Of a stretch of DNA of 7,448 bases, positions 1 through 6,927 are shown in pieces. The notes under the pieces are model-generated. The model had not been told where the DNA came from, did not search any database, and saw nothing but the letters and a program-made list of their open reading frames with translations. Within the stretch, counting starts at the first letter, position 1; every line of letters starts with the position of its first letter. The position numbers were made by a program, and so were the translations under genes. The stretch comes from Gemmatimonadota bacterium (GTDB taxonomy: Bacteria; Gemmatimonadota; Gemmatimonadetes; Longimicrobiales; Longimicrobiaceae): contig JAHWJV010000173.1 of assembly GCA_019348265.1 (NCBI GenBank), positions 1-7,448 on the forward strand, in the 5' to 3' direction.

Positions 1-1013
1 CCGGCCGACTCCTCCGAGTTCCAGCCGGCCAGCAGCGGAACTCGCGCCTGACGGCCTGCGGTATAGGTCTCCAGCGGCGACTCGGTGAAGAACTGGCCGT
101 CGACGTTGGCGCCGAAGCGGGGGAGCCCCTGCCTCTGTGACGCGTCCAGTAGCTCGATGGCGGACAACGCGCGCAGGGCGGCCAGCGATCGCGCGCCGAC
201 CGCATTGCCGAAGGTGACGCCGTTCTGCTCCGTGGTCGCGCGAGGCGCGGTCGCCAGCGTCTGACCGAGGAAGGCCCCGCTCTCGCCGATCGCCCCGGCA
301 AACAGCCCCCTCGCCATCGGTGATGCCATCTGTGCGCTCACGGAGAACGATCCGGCGGACTCGCCGGCGATGGTGACGCGGTTCGGGTCGCCGCCGAACG
401 CGGCGATGTTCTCGCGCACCCAGCGCAGCGACGCCGTCTGGTCCATCAGGCCGTAGTTGCCGGATGCGCGCTGCGGCGACTCCGCCGTCAGCTCCGGGTG
501 CGAGAAGAACCCGAAGACCCCGAGGCGGTAGCTCATCGTCACCACCACCATCCCCTTGCGGGCCATGTTCTCCCCGTCGTAGCGCGGCTCCGATCCGTCC
601 CCCGCATTGAACCCCCCGCCGTAGAAATAGACCAGCACGGGGAGGCGCGCGGACGTCGCCGGAGTGGGCGTCCAGACGTTCAGGTACAGGCAGTCCTCGC
701 TCGTCCCTTCGTTGCGGAAGACCATGTCGCTGTAGATGCGCGCCTGCATGCACTGTGGGCCGAAGCGGTCGGCCTTGCGGACGCCCTGCCAGCTCGCCGC
801 CGGCTGCGGCGCCTTCCAGCGGAGCTCGCGGACCGGCGGGGCGGCGAAGGGAATTCCCTTGAAGAGCTTCACCCCGCTGGGTGTCGTGGTGCCTTCCACG
901 GTTCCGTTCGCCGTCCGCACCCGGTCCTGCGCGGGAGCAGCGCCCGGGATGGCCGCGGCACTGGCGAGCAGGGCGAGGGCGCTCACCAGATTGCGTCGCG
1001 TGTATCGGTTCAT
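1..1013 (-). CDS. Exported type-B carboxylesterase, C-terminus cut by the window edge
   Basis: The visible 337 residues are the N-terminal part of a carboxylesterase/lipase of the type-B (COesterase) family, alpha/beta-hydrolases that cleave carboxylic esters. Seen: the EDCLYLNVW family signature at about 106-114, the oxyanion-hole segment YGGGF at 131-135, the nucleophile elbow GESAG at 217-221 with Ser219, and GWNSEES at 330-336, where Glu335 aligns with the usual catalytic Glu. The catalytic His must lie beyond position 1. Family members are usually about 500-550 residues, so roughly a third is missing. The N-terminus has a signal peptide: TRRNLV at 5-10 resembles a twin-arginine motif, followed by an Ala/Leu-rich core and a likely cleavage after APAQ near residue 29. 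The start at 1013 is preceded by an AGGA-containing purine stretch. Export by Tat rather than Sec is inferred; the substrate cannot be told. It lies 205 bp downstream of the cytochrome lipoprotein gene on the same strand. Confidence 0.93.
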   Translation of the reverse strand, partial: MNRYTRRNLVSALALLASAAAIPGAAPAQDRVRTANGTVEGTTTPSGVKLFKGIPFAAPPVRELRWKAPQPAASWQGVRKADRFGPQCMQARIYSDMVFRNEGTSEDCLYLNVWTPTPATSARLPVLVYFYGGGFNAGDGSEPRYDGENMARKGMVVVTMSYRLGVFGFFSHPELTAESPQRASGNYGLMDQTASLRWVRENIAAFGGDPNRVTIAGESAGSFSVSAQMASPMARGLFAGAIGESGAFLGQTLATAPRATTEQNGVTFGNAVGARSLAALRALSAIELLDASQRQGLPRFGANVDGQFFTESPLETYTAGRQARVPLLAGWNSEESA

Positions 1014-1218
1014 ACGAAGCTTTTCCTTTCCAGAGCGAGGAATCGGTCTAAAACGAGGTGAGCTGAGGCCACCCCGGTACACCGGACCGCTAGCCACCGG
1101 CCGCGGAACCGTGTCTCTGCTTGCGATCGCTTTCTCGACCGCTGGACCTGCTCTCCCATGAGGAAGCGCGAGGCTCGGCGAGCGTTCCTGCTGCCTACGC
1201 ACCTCTCTCGCACGACCG
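1014..1218. other. Intergenic region between lipoprotein stop and carboxylesterase start
   Basis: This 205 bp gap separates two minus-strand genes. I see no convincing terminator (no strong hairpin with a T run) after the upstream stop, and no well-matched -35/-10 pair before the esterase. Small GC-rich inverted repeats, such as CCGG-TACA-CCGG near 1075-1086, are too short to assign a role. The length makes an independent esterase promoter likely, but this is inference. Confidence 0.4.
1021..1029 (-). promoter_or_regulatory. Ribosome binding site of the carboxylesterase gene
   Basis: On the minus strand this reads AAAGGAAAA, with the AGGA core ending 10 bases before the ATG at 1013. It is the only purine-rich Shine-Dalgarno-like stretch near this start, and supports the start that keeps the full signal peptide. 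Confidence 0.45.
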
Positions 1219-3969
1219 TCAGCGTGCGGAGGGCAGCTCGAACACGCGCATCAGCTGCATGGTCCAGGGCGCGCCGTCGGTCGCCGTTCCGGTCTGGGTG
1301 ATCCGGACGAACCTCGCCCGCGCCGGCGGGAAGGTGATGATCGTGGTCCCCGGAGTTCCCGGTCCGTGGGCGACGGGAGCACCCCAGCTCACGCCGTCGA
1401 TGGAGAGCTGCACCTGGTAGCCACGCGGCGTGGTGCTGGGTCGCGGCGGAGCGCCGGCAGGAAGCGGGGGGCCGGCCTGCATCGGAGAATCGAACTGGAT
1501 CTCCGCCAGGGTGGCCGGCTGGGGCAGCTCGAACTGGTACCACATCCCCGGCACCTGCGCCGTCCCCGTGCCCCAGCCGGAGGTGTCGAACGCGCGCTCC
1601 GCCCGGTCCGGGTTGTGGCTCGCCGTGTACCGCCAGCTCGACCCGGCGCGCATGCGGACCGGCACCGTCGCGGTCAGCTCGCGATACTCCCAGGGACGGG
1701 TGCGGCCCGCGTGCGCGGCGCGGACGCGGGCCACCTGCGACGGCGTGACGTACGACGCCTGGTTCGTCATCGAGTTGCGGATGTACGACGCCACCGCCGC
1801 GATCCAGTCGTCCGTCTGCTGGCCCTGCGAGATCATCACCCCGCCCGCGTACGTCTGCCCCTCGATCGGGCCGGTGAGGCCGTGCAGCAGCGTCTTGATG
1901 ACGTAGTCCGGGTGTCCAGTCACCCGGGGCGACCCCGCCAGCGCCGGCGCGATCAGGTCGTTGCCGCTAGGCGTCCCGCGGCCTTCCTCCCCATGGCACT
2001 GTGAGCACTGCTCCTGGAACACGGCCAGGCCGCGGTCCCAGACGGCGCGCTGCGGCGTCCCCGCGGTCGGCGCGCCGGCGGGGCTCCCGCCGCTGGAAGC
2101 CGCCGTCAGGACGTGCTGAGCGACGATCTGCACGCCGCGCGCGGGGTTCGCCGTCTGCGCGTTCCGCGCGGTCGTCTCGACGTCCGGAACGCGTAGCACC
2201 CGCAGCGTCAGCAGGGCCTGGATCACCACGTCCGGGTCGCTGTCTTTCGCGAGCCGGTGATAATCCGCCGCAAGGGACCTGTCTCCCGCCTTGTAGAGCG
2301 TCTCGCTCGCCCGGATCGCCTGGACGCGCATCCCGGCGCTCGGGTCGTTCATCAGCTCGCGCACCAGCGCGGCATCCAGCGCGCCGAGGCCCTCCAGCGT
2401 CCACAGCGCGTGGTAGCGGCCGGTGAGACTCGGGTTCGAGCGCGCCATGGAACGCAGCGCCGGCGCGACGGACCGGTCCTGCTTCAGCACCAGGAGCTGC
2501 TGGGCCATGTCGCGCCACCAGCCGTTGGGATGCGCCAGGTGCCGGACGAGCTGCGCTGCCGTCTCCTCGAGCATGCGCGGCCGCGTGCGGTCGCGCTCCA
2601 TCCCCTGGTACGTCACTCGCCAGATCCGCCCATGATGAACGATCTTGTCGAGCTGGTACTGCTCGATCTTCGCGCGCAGGTACGAGCCCGGCGGCGTCCA
2701 TTGGCTCTCCTGGATGATCCCGTGGTACATGTCCACCACGTACAGCGTACCGTCGGGCGCCGTCTGCAGCTCTACGGGGCGGAAGAGCGGGTCCGTCGAC
2801 CGGATGAACTCGGACTGCTCCGCCTGGTAGACGTTGCGTAGCTGCGTGACCCCTTCCGTCCTCGACGGGCGCACACGCCGTACGATCCGGGCGACCGGCT
2901 CGCCGTAGAAGTAGTCGCCGCGCAGCTCCGCGGGGAGCCGGTGCCCTCGGAACACGTCGCTTCCGGCGCCGGCGGTGACGCGGTTCAGCGACCCATCGGG
3001 CATCCGCACCGCGCCCATCCCGCCCTGCATGTCGGCGATGCGGACCGGCGCCCCGGCCGGGACGTCGAAGCCCTGCTCCAGGGCGTTCGGGACGTTGATG
3101 TTCCCGTAGTGAATGGGGAACTGGTAGTGTGAAGGCAGGCCGCTGGCGCCGCCCTGGAACCAGACCTTCCCCTCGTCGTCCTGCGTCGCTCCCCACTGCG
3201 AGTTGGTGGACCCCGTCGGCTCGCGGATCACGCCGTTCGGCGTCCAGCGAATGCGGAAGGAGTTGACGGTGCTGTACATCCAGTTGTCCATCGCCCAGAA
3301 GAGCGAGGCCTCCTGGTGCTCGACGTTCGCCAGCCGCCCGAAGCTGGTGGTGAAGAGCTCCCGCCGGTCGGCGACCCCGTCCCGGTTCGTGTCCGTGTAC
3401 TTCCACACCTCGTCGGTGTTCGATTCCTTCGTGAGCACCGCGTCCGCTCCGAAGGGCGTGACGAACCGCGGGAATACGAGGCTATCGACGAACACGGTGT
3501 GGCTCTCGTAGACTCCGTCGTCGTTGCGGTCCTCCCAGCGCGAGATGCGGCTGGCTGGAGCGAGCTGGTCGGCGGCGTCCGCGCTGAGCATGTACGTGCG
3601 CAGCTCCAGCACGAACATGCGGCCGTTCCCGTCGAAGGCGATCGCTCCGGGCTGCTGGATGGCGGGCTCCGTGAGGATCGGCTCGATGCGGTAACCCGGG
3701 GGGAGGAGGAAGCGAGCCTGCTCCTCGGCCGGGGAAAGCGCGGCGAGCGGCGGCTTGGCGGTGAGATCGGCGCCCTCGAAGGGATCGCGCCGGAGGGGGG
3801 CGCTCTGGGGCGGCGCGCCGGAGGGGGCCGGCGCACCGGCCACCGAGGAGGGCGGAGTCGCTGGCCGCGCGGCCTCCGGCGGTTGCGCAGAGTGACATCC
3901 ACCGGCCAGCAGCGCCGCCGCCGCGACCACCATCGGCCGTCGAGCAGATCCAAATAGTCGAGACGTCAT
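1219..3969 (-). CDS. PVC-type membrane-bound dehydrogenase-like lipoprotein with HEAT-like repeats, cytochrome c and discoidin-like C-terminus
   Basis: A 916-residue, multi-domain exported lipoprotein. Seen in order: a signal peptide with lipobox-like LLAGGC and the modified Cys25; an Ala/Pro-rich linker (29-60); a beta-propeller like that of soluble sugar dehydrogenases and the putative membrane-bound dehydrogenase family (about 85-455); helical HEAT-like repeats (about 465-625); a monoheme cytochrome c domain (about 643-735) with CSQCH at 655-659 and Met712 as a plausible axial ligand; and a discoidin (F5/8 type C)-like beta domain (about 770-912) with a Pro-rich insertion at 831-848. Two loops, at 147-155 and 193-204, look like EF-hand/dockerin calcium loops (DxNxDG). 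Family knowledge points to oxidation of a sugar or sugar-like compound, with electrons passed to the heme; the substrate and the cofactor are unknown. The start at 3969 has no clear Shine-Dalgarno site. Met13 is an alternative start but would leave almost no n-region, so 3969 is preferred. Confidence 0.9.
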   Translation of the reverse strand: MTSRLFGSARRPMVVAAAALLAGGCHSAQPPEAARPATPPSSVAGAPAPSGAPPQSAPLRRDPFEGADLTAKPPLAALSPAEEQARFLLPPGYRIEPILTEPAIQQPGAIAFDGNGRMFVLELRTYMLSADAADQLAPASRISRWEDRNDDGVYESHTVFVDSLVFPRFVTPFGADAVLTKESNTDEVWKYTDTNRDGVADRRELFTTSFGRLANVEHQEASLFWAMDNWMYSTVNSFRIRWTPNGVIREPTGSTNSQWGATQDDEGKVWFQGGASGLPSHYQFPIHYGNINVPNALEQGFDVPAGAPVRIADMQGGMGAVRMPDGSLNRVTAGAGSDVFRGHRLPAELRGDYFYGEPVARIVRRVRPSRTEGVTQLRNVYQAEQSEFIRSTDPLFRPVELQTAPDGTLYVVDMYHGIIQESQWTPPGSYLRAKIEQYQLDKIVHHGRIWRVTYQGMERDRTRPRMLEETAAQLVRHLAHPNGWWRDMAQQLLVLKQDRSVAPALRSMARSNPSLTGRYHALWTLEGLGALDAALVRELMNDPSAGMRVQAIRASETLYKAGDRSLAADYHRLAKDSDPDVVIQALLTLRVLRVPDVETTARNAQTANPARGVQIVAQHVLTAASSGGSPAGAPTAGTPQRAVWDRGLAVFQEQCSQCHGEEGRGTPSGNDLIAPALAGSPRVTGHPDYVIKTLLHGLTGPIEGQTYAGGVMISQGQQTDDWIAAVASYIRNSMTNQASYVTPSQVARVRAAHAGRTRPWEYRELTATVPVRMRAGSSWRYTASHNPDRAERAFDTSGWGTGTAQVPGMWYQFELPQPATLAEIQFDSPMQAGPPLPAGAPPRPSTTPRGYQVQLSIDGVSWGAPVAHGPGTPGTTIITFPPARARFVRITQTGTATDGAPWTMQLMRVFELPSAR

Positions 3970-4060
3970 ATCGGACCGGTCATGGCGGGTGTCTCTGCCA
4001 GCCTTTGGCTGCTCGGGTCAACGGACGGGAGTCGCTTCGCGAGAGCGTTCCGACCGTGGG

Positions 4061-4089
4061 ATAGTACGCGGCGCTCCGCGGGGCGGCAA
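4061..4089 (-). promoter_or_regulatory. Candidate sigma-70-like promoter of the cytochrome lipoprotein gene
   Basis: On the minus strand, TTGCCG (4084-4089) and TACTAT (4061-4066) are separated by exactly 17 bp. Each hexamer matches the sigma-70 consensus at four of six positions. Transcription would begin near 4054 and give a leader of about 85 nt before the start at 3969. The spacer contains a perfect inverted repeat, CGCGG-CGCT-CCGCG (4067-4080), which might bind a regulator or be chance in GC-rich DNA. This is a pattern match only. Confidence 0.4.
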
Positions 4090-4126
4090 CGGCTGCATAC
4101 GGGGAAAGTACCGTCGCGCAAGGGGC

Positions 4127-4145
4127 TGCATGCGCTTGCATGCGC
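4127..4145. repeat. Two-copy tandem repeat in the divergent promoter region
   Basis: TGCATGCGC occurs at 4127-4135 and again at 4137-4145, so the copies are 10 bp apart, about one helical turn. Each contains the palindrome GCATGC. The repeat lies upstream of the candidate lipoprotein promoter and about 100 bp before the transporter start. Such spacing suits two regulator molecules binding the same DNA face, but no regulator is identified. Confidence 0.5.
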
Positions 4146-4246
4146 GAATCCGGAGGGGCTTCCGGCGGAGTGGCGAGCGTCTTGAGGAGAGCGCATCGTC
4201 ACGCGTCCTGACGATGGCTGCTAATTTCTCGTTCCCAGTCTGCTGA

Positions 4247-5182
4247 ATGCTCGAACCAGACGGTCCAGCCGTGCCGCGTGTCCCCGGTCGCCGCCTGCTC
4301 GAGACGGGCGTCGGCGCGCGGACGGCCGCGTTCGGGGTGAAGGAATGGGGGATCCTCGGCGCGATCGCGCTGATCTGGGGGTCGTCGTTCCTCCTGATGG
4401 AGATCGGGCTGCGCGCCTTTCAGCCGACCGTGATCGCGACGGCGCGCATCGGCCTCGGCGCCGCCGCGCTCGCGCTGATCCCCGCCGCGCGGCGTCCGGT
4501 CGACCGCGAGGACCTGCCGCGCGTCATCCTGCTGGGGCTCACCTATATGGGCATCCCGCTGATGCTCTTCCCGATCGCGCAGCAGTGGATCGACTCGTCG
4601 GTCGCCGGGATGCTGAACGCGGGCATGCCGCTCACCACCGCGGCCTGGGCAGCGGCGCTGCTGCGGCGCCTGCCGGGGCGCAACCAGGCGATCGGGCTGC
4701 TGGTGGGTTTCGGAGGGATCGTGGCGATCTCCTGGCCAGAGCTGCATGGCTCGGAGGCGACTGCCCTCGGCACGGCTCTGATCGTGATCGCGGTGGTGAT
4801 GTACGGGCTGGCCACCAATATCGCGGTGCCGCTGCAGCAGCGGTACGGCGCGCTGCCGGTGCTGCTCCGGTCGCAGCTGGCCGCGCTCGCGGTGGTGGCG
4901 CCGTTCGGGCTGGCCGGTCTCGAGGCGTCGACCTGGAAGTGGGAGTCGGCACTGGCGATCCTTCCGCTCGGCGTGCTCGGGACGGGCCTCGCCTTCGTGC
5001 TGATGGTGACGCTCGCCGGGCGGGTAGGTGGTCCCCGCTCCTCCGTCACCTCCTACTTCACTCCACTGGTCGCGATCGCGCTGGGGGTGGTGGTGCTGGG
5101 TGAGGAGGTGGGACTGCCGGCGCTCGTGGGCACCGCGTTGATCCTGGTGGGCGCGTGGCTGGCGACGCGGCGGGAGACCTGA
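4247..5182 (+). CDS. EamA/DMT-superfamily transporter (10 membrane helices)
   Basis: An inner-membrane protein of the drug/metabolite transporter superfamily, which exports metabolites, amino acids or drugs; the substrate cannot be read from sequence. Seen: ten hydrophobic segments in two five-helix halves, at about 34-55, 58-80, 91-112, 119-139, 147-163, 171-193, 203-225, 234-260, 266-285 and 289-307. The first helix carries the typical IWGSSFLLMEIGL, and the ninth to tenth show the typical SYFTPLVAIALGVVVLGE. Length, 311 residues, is normal for the family. The start is uncertain: ATG at 4247 adds about 30 polar residues before helix 1, whereas GTG at 4337 (VKEWGILG) matches where family members normally begin. 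Neither has a clear Shine-Dalgarno site. The gene is divergent from the cytochrome lipoprotein and convergent with the didomain hydrolase, with 11 bp between stops, so it is probably transcribed alone. Confidence 0.92.
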   Translation: MLEPDGPAVPRVPGRRLLETGVGARTAAFGVKEWGILGAIALIWGSSFLLMEIGLRAFQPTVIATARIGLGAAALALIPAARRPVDREDLPRVILLGLTYMGIPLMLFPIAQQWIDSSVAGMLNAGMPLTTAAWAAALLRRLPGRNQAIGLLVGFGGIVAISWPELHGSEATALGTALIVIAVVMYGLATNIAVPLQQRYGALPVLLRSQLAALAVVAPFGLAGLEASTWKWESALAILPLGVLGTGLAFVLMVTLAGRVGGPRSSVTSYFTPLVAIALGVVVLGEEVGLPALVGTALILVGAWLATRRET

Positions 5183-5193
5183 GGCGGGGCGGG

Positions 5194-6927
5194 TCAGCCG
5201 GGCTGCGCCGCGAAGCCGGAGAGGTACGCCTCCACACGCTCCTCCAGGCGGCGCCGCGCCCAGCGCGAGGTGAGCGTGTGGTCCGCCCCCTCGATGATCT
5301 CGACGTCCAGGCTGCTGTAGCGCGCCAGCTTTCGGCAGCCGGGCCCCAGGTGCGTCTCGATCTCGTCGATCGCGCTGTCCTCGAGACTGCAGACGAACAG
5401 GCTTTCCACCCCGCGTTCGCAGAGCTGGTAGAACCCGCGCGCCACTTCGCTGTCCTCCGCTCCCCGGTGGCGCCCCCAGACCACGGCGATCTCGAGCCGC
5501 GCGCGCTCCACCGCGCGCTTGGCGAGCCTCCGGGTGATGCCGAGCAGGTGGACCTCTCCGGAAAGTGCGCGCTTCCAGGTTTCCGCCTTGCGGGCGCTCC
5601 GCAGGTAGAAGCGCGTCGACTTGTACGGGTTGGCGACTTCGCGCGCAGCGATGTCGAGCGTGGTCCCTTCTCGCCAGGTCATCCGCAGCGGGTTGATCAG
5701 CACCTGACCCACGATCCGGGGGTCTGCGAACGCGCAGTGCAGGGCGAGATAGGCTCCCGAGCAGAGCCCTACCACGACGCAGCGCTGCTGACCCTGCCGC
5801 TCCATCCAGTCCAGCGCCGCCGTGACGTCGGCGCGCGAGTCGGCCGAGTAGAGACGATTGTCTTCCTTTCCCGCCACCGCCGGGCTGTCGCCGATGCCCG
5901 CCAGGTCAAAGCGAATGGAGGCGAACCCCTGCGCGGCCAGCCGGCGCGCCAGTGGCACCGCCATCCGGTTCGCGCCTACGTGATGGTCGGCGCCGGTATT
6001 CAGGAAGATGACCGTCGGCAGCCCTGGCCGTGGCCTGATCGGAACGCAGTGCAGGCCGAAAAGGCGAACGTGCTCGCCGAAGAAGACGGGCTCCTCAATC
6101 GCTTCCGGGAGCCGGAGCACGGCTTCGAAGGCTGGAGCCGCCGTACGCGCCGACGGACGCGCGCCCTCGGCCAGCCAGTCCGTCAGCAGCGCCCATGTGT
6201 CCCGCGGCGGTTTCGAGTAGTGGGCGAGCCGCATCATCTCGGGATAACCCGCGAATGGCTCCACCCGCACCTCCACGCCGAGCTCGCGCAGCCTGGCCGC
6301 CAGCCGTCCCTCCCCGGGCGCATCCGGCCGATCCATCAGGAGCACGCGTCCAGCGGGCAGACGATGTAGCTTGAGCAGGTCGACCTGGCCCAGGTCCGCC
6401 AGCGTCTCAGCGGTGATCACGAACCCGGCGGCTTCCAGGTCGTCCTTCCACTCGGGCGGGGTCGGCGGCGCCCCGTGCATCGAGGGAGCGAGCATGGCCG
6501 CGGCGCGCATCTCACGCGCGTATGCGCGGCCGCTTGCCGGGGCCGCCAGCAGCGCCAGCGCCTGGATCTGATCGAGCTGGCTGGCGGCGGCGGCGGCCAG
6601 CGTCCCGCCGAGGCGCAGCCCAACCAGGGCGACCTCCTCCACCCCGGCCTGCGACCGCATCCATTCGACGGCTCTGGAAATGGAGCCCAGCCAGGCGGCC
6701 ACTCGGGCTGGATCCTCGTCATCGCCAGGAGAGTCCCCGGTGCCGGGATAATCGAAGCGCAGCGTGGGGAGCCCAGCGCCGGCGAGCTGGTCAGCGAGCG
6801 CGCGCCAGCTCCGGTGCACCCAGATCTCCTCCTGGCCGTGAGCGCTGCACAGCACCACGCCCCTGGCCCCGGCGGCGGGATGGAACCAGCCGAAGCACCC
6901 GTCGATAACCACCGGACGCGCGCTCAT
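5194..6927 (-). CDS. Tandem didomain alpha/beta-hydrolase with non-serine nucleophile elbows
   Basis: A 577-residue cytoplasmic protein (no signal peptide seen) with two alpha/beta-hydrolase domains. Domain 1 (about 5-255) has SAHGQEE (28-34), DYPGTGDS (59-66) and an elbow GLRLG (103-107), where Arg105 sits at the usual serine position; Asp199 and His236 are the only obvious acid/His candidates. Domain 2 (about 280-572) has FLNTGADHHVGANR (308-321), FDLAGIGDS (340-348), an elbow GLCSG (387-391) placing Cys389 at the nucleophile position, acid candidates in LEDSAID (515-521) and a likely catalytic His550 in EGADHT. Domain style resembles hydrolases found near exopolysaccharide and exosortase-type loci (recalled family knowledge), so an acyl or ester step on a glycan intermediate is inferred. 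The start at 6927 is chosen because its ATG overlaps the upstream TGA (ATGA), and because residues upstream in this frame are low-complexity and overlap the neighbour. Domain 2 might be an active thiol hydrolase and domain 1 a structural or divergent partner. Confidence 0.88.
   Translation of the reverse strand: MSARPVVIDGCFGWFHPAAGARGVVLCSAHGQEEIWVHRSWRALADQLAGAGLPTLRFDYPGTGDSPGDDEDPARVAAWLGSISRAVEWMRSQAGVEEVALVGLRLGGTLAAAAASQLDQIQALALLAAPASGRAYAREMRAAAMLAPSMHGAPPTPPEWKDDLEAAGFVITAETLADLGQVDLLKLHRLPAGRVLLMDRPDAPGEGRLAARLRELGVEVRVEPFAGYPEMMRLAHYSKPPRDTWALLTDWLAEGARPSARTAAPAFEAVLRLPEAIEEPVFFGEHVRLFGLHCVPIRPRPGLPTVIFLNTGADHHVGANRMAVPLARRLAAQGFASIRFDLAGIGDSPAVAGKEDNRLYSADSRADVTAALDWMERQGQQRCVVVGLCSGAYLALHCAFADPRIVGQVLINPLRMTWREGTTLDIAAREVANPYKSTRFYLRSARKAETWKRALSGEVHLLGITRRLAKRAVERARLEIAVVWGRHRGAEDSEVARGFYQLCERGVESLFVCSLEDSAIDEIETHLGPGCRKLARYSSLDVEIIEGADHTLTSRWARRRLEERVEAYLSGFAAQPG

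Noticed and set aside
613..623. YGGGF in place of the classical HGGGF oxyanion motif in the carboxylesterase
   Set aside because: Tyr at this position is, as I recall, common among bacterial type-B carboxylesterases and is not a sign of inactivity.
1123..1130. GCGATCGC palindrome between the lipoprotein and esterase genes
   Set aside because: Similar octamers or near matches occur by chance in GC-rich coding DNA elsewhere in the window, so a single copy carries no information.
1967..3406. 479-codon minus-strand ORF inside the cytochrome lipoprotein gene
   Set aside because: It is an alternate frame of the same DNA with Arg/Gly/Ala-rich composition and no family motif, whereas the 916-residue frame is continuous and domain-rich.
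4150..4165. Inverted repeat CCGGA/TCCGG with a six-base loop
   Set aside because: A five-base stem with no T run is too weak to call a terminator or operator in DNA of this GC content.
3966..4202. 78-codon minus-strand ORF overlapping the lipoprotein start
   Set aside because: Composition is not protein-like, there is no ribosome binding site, and it would fill the region carrying the promoter-like signals.
4199..4747. Minus-strand ORF across the transporter start
   Set aside because: The predicted product is Arg/Asp/Gln-rich with no motif and lies opposite the transporter's membrane helices.
5195..5205. CAGC-CGG-GCTG hairpin at the convergent junction as a terminator
   Set aside because: The stem is only four base pairs, lies within the hydrolase stop region and has no following T run on either strand.
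5155..6369. Long 404-codon plus-strand ORF antisense to the didomain hydrolase
   Set aside because: It has no recognisable domain, is Arg/Pro/His-rich as expected for a GC-rich antisense frame, and overlaps a strand with clear hydrolase motifs.
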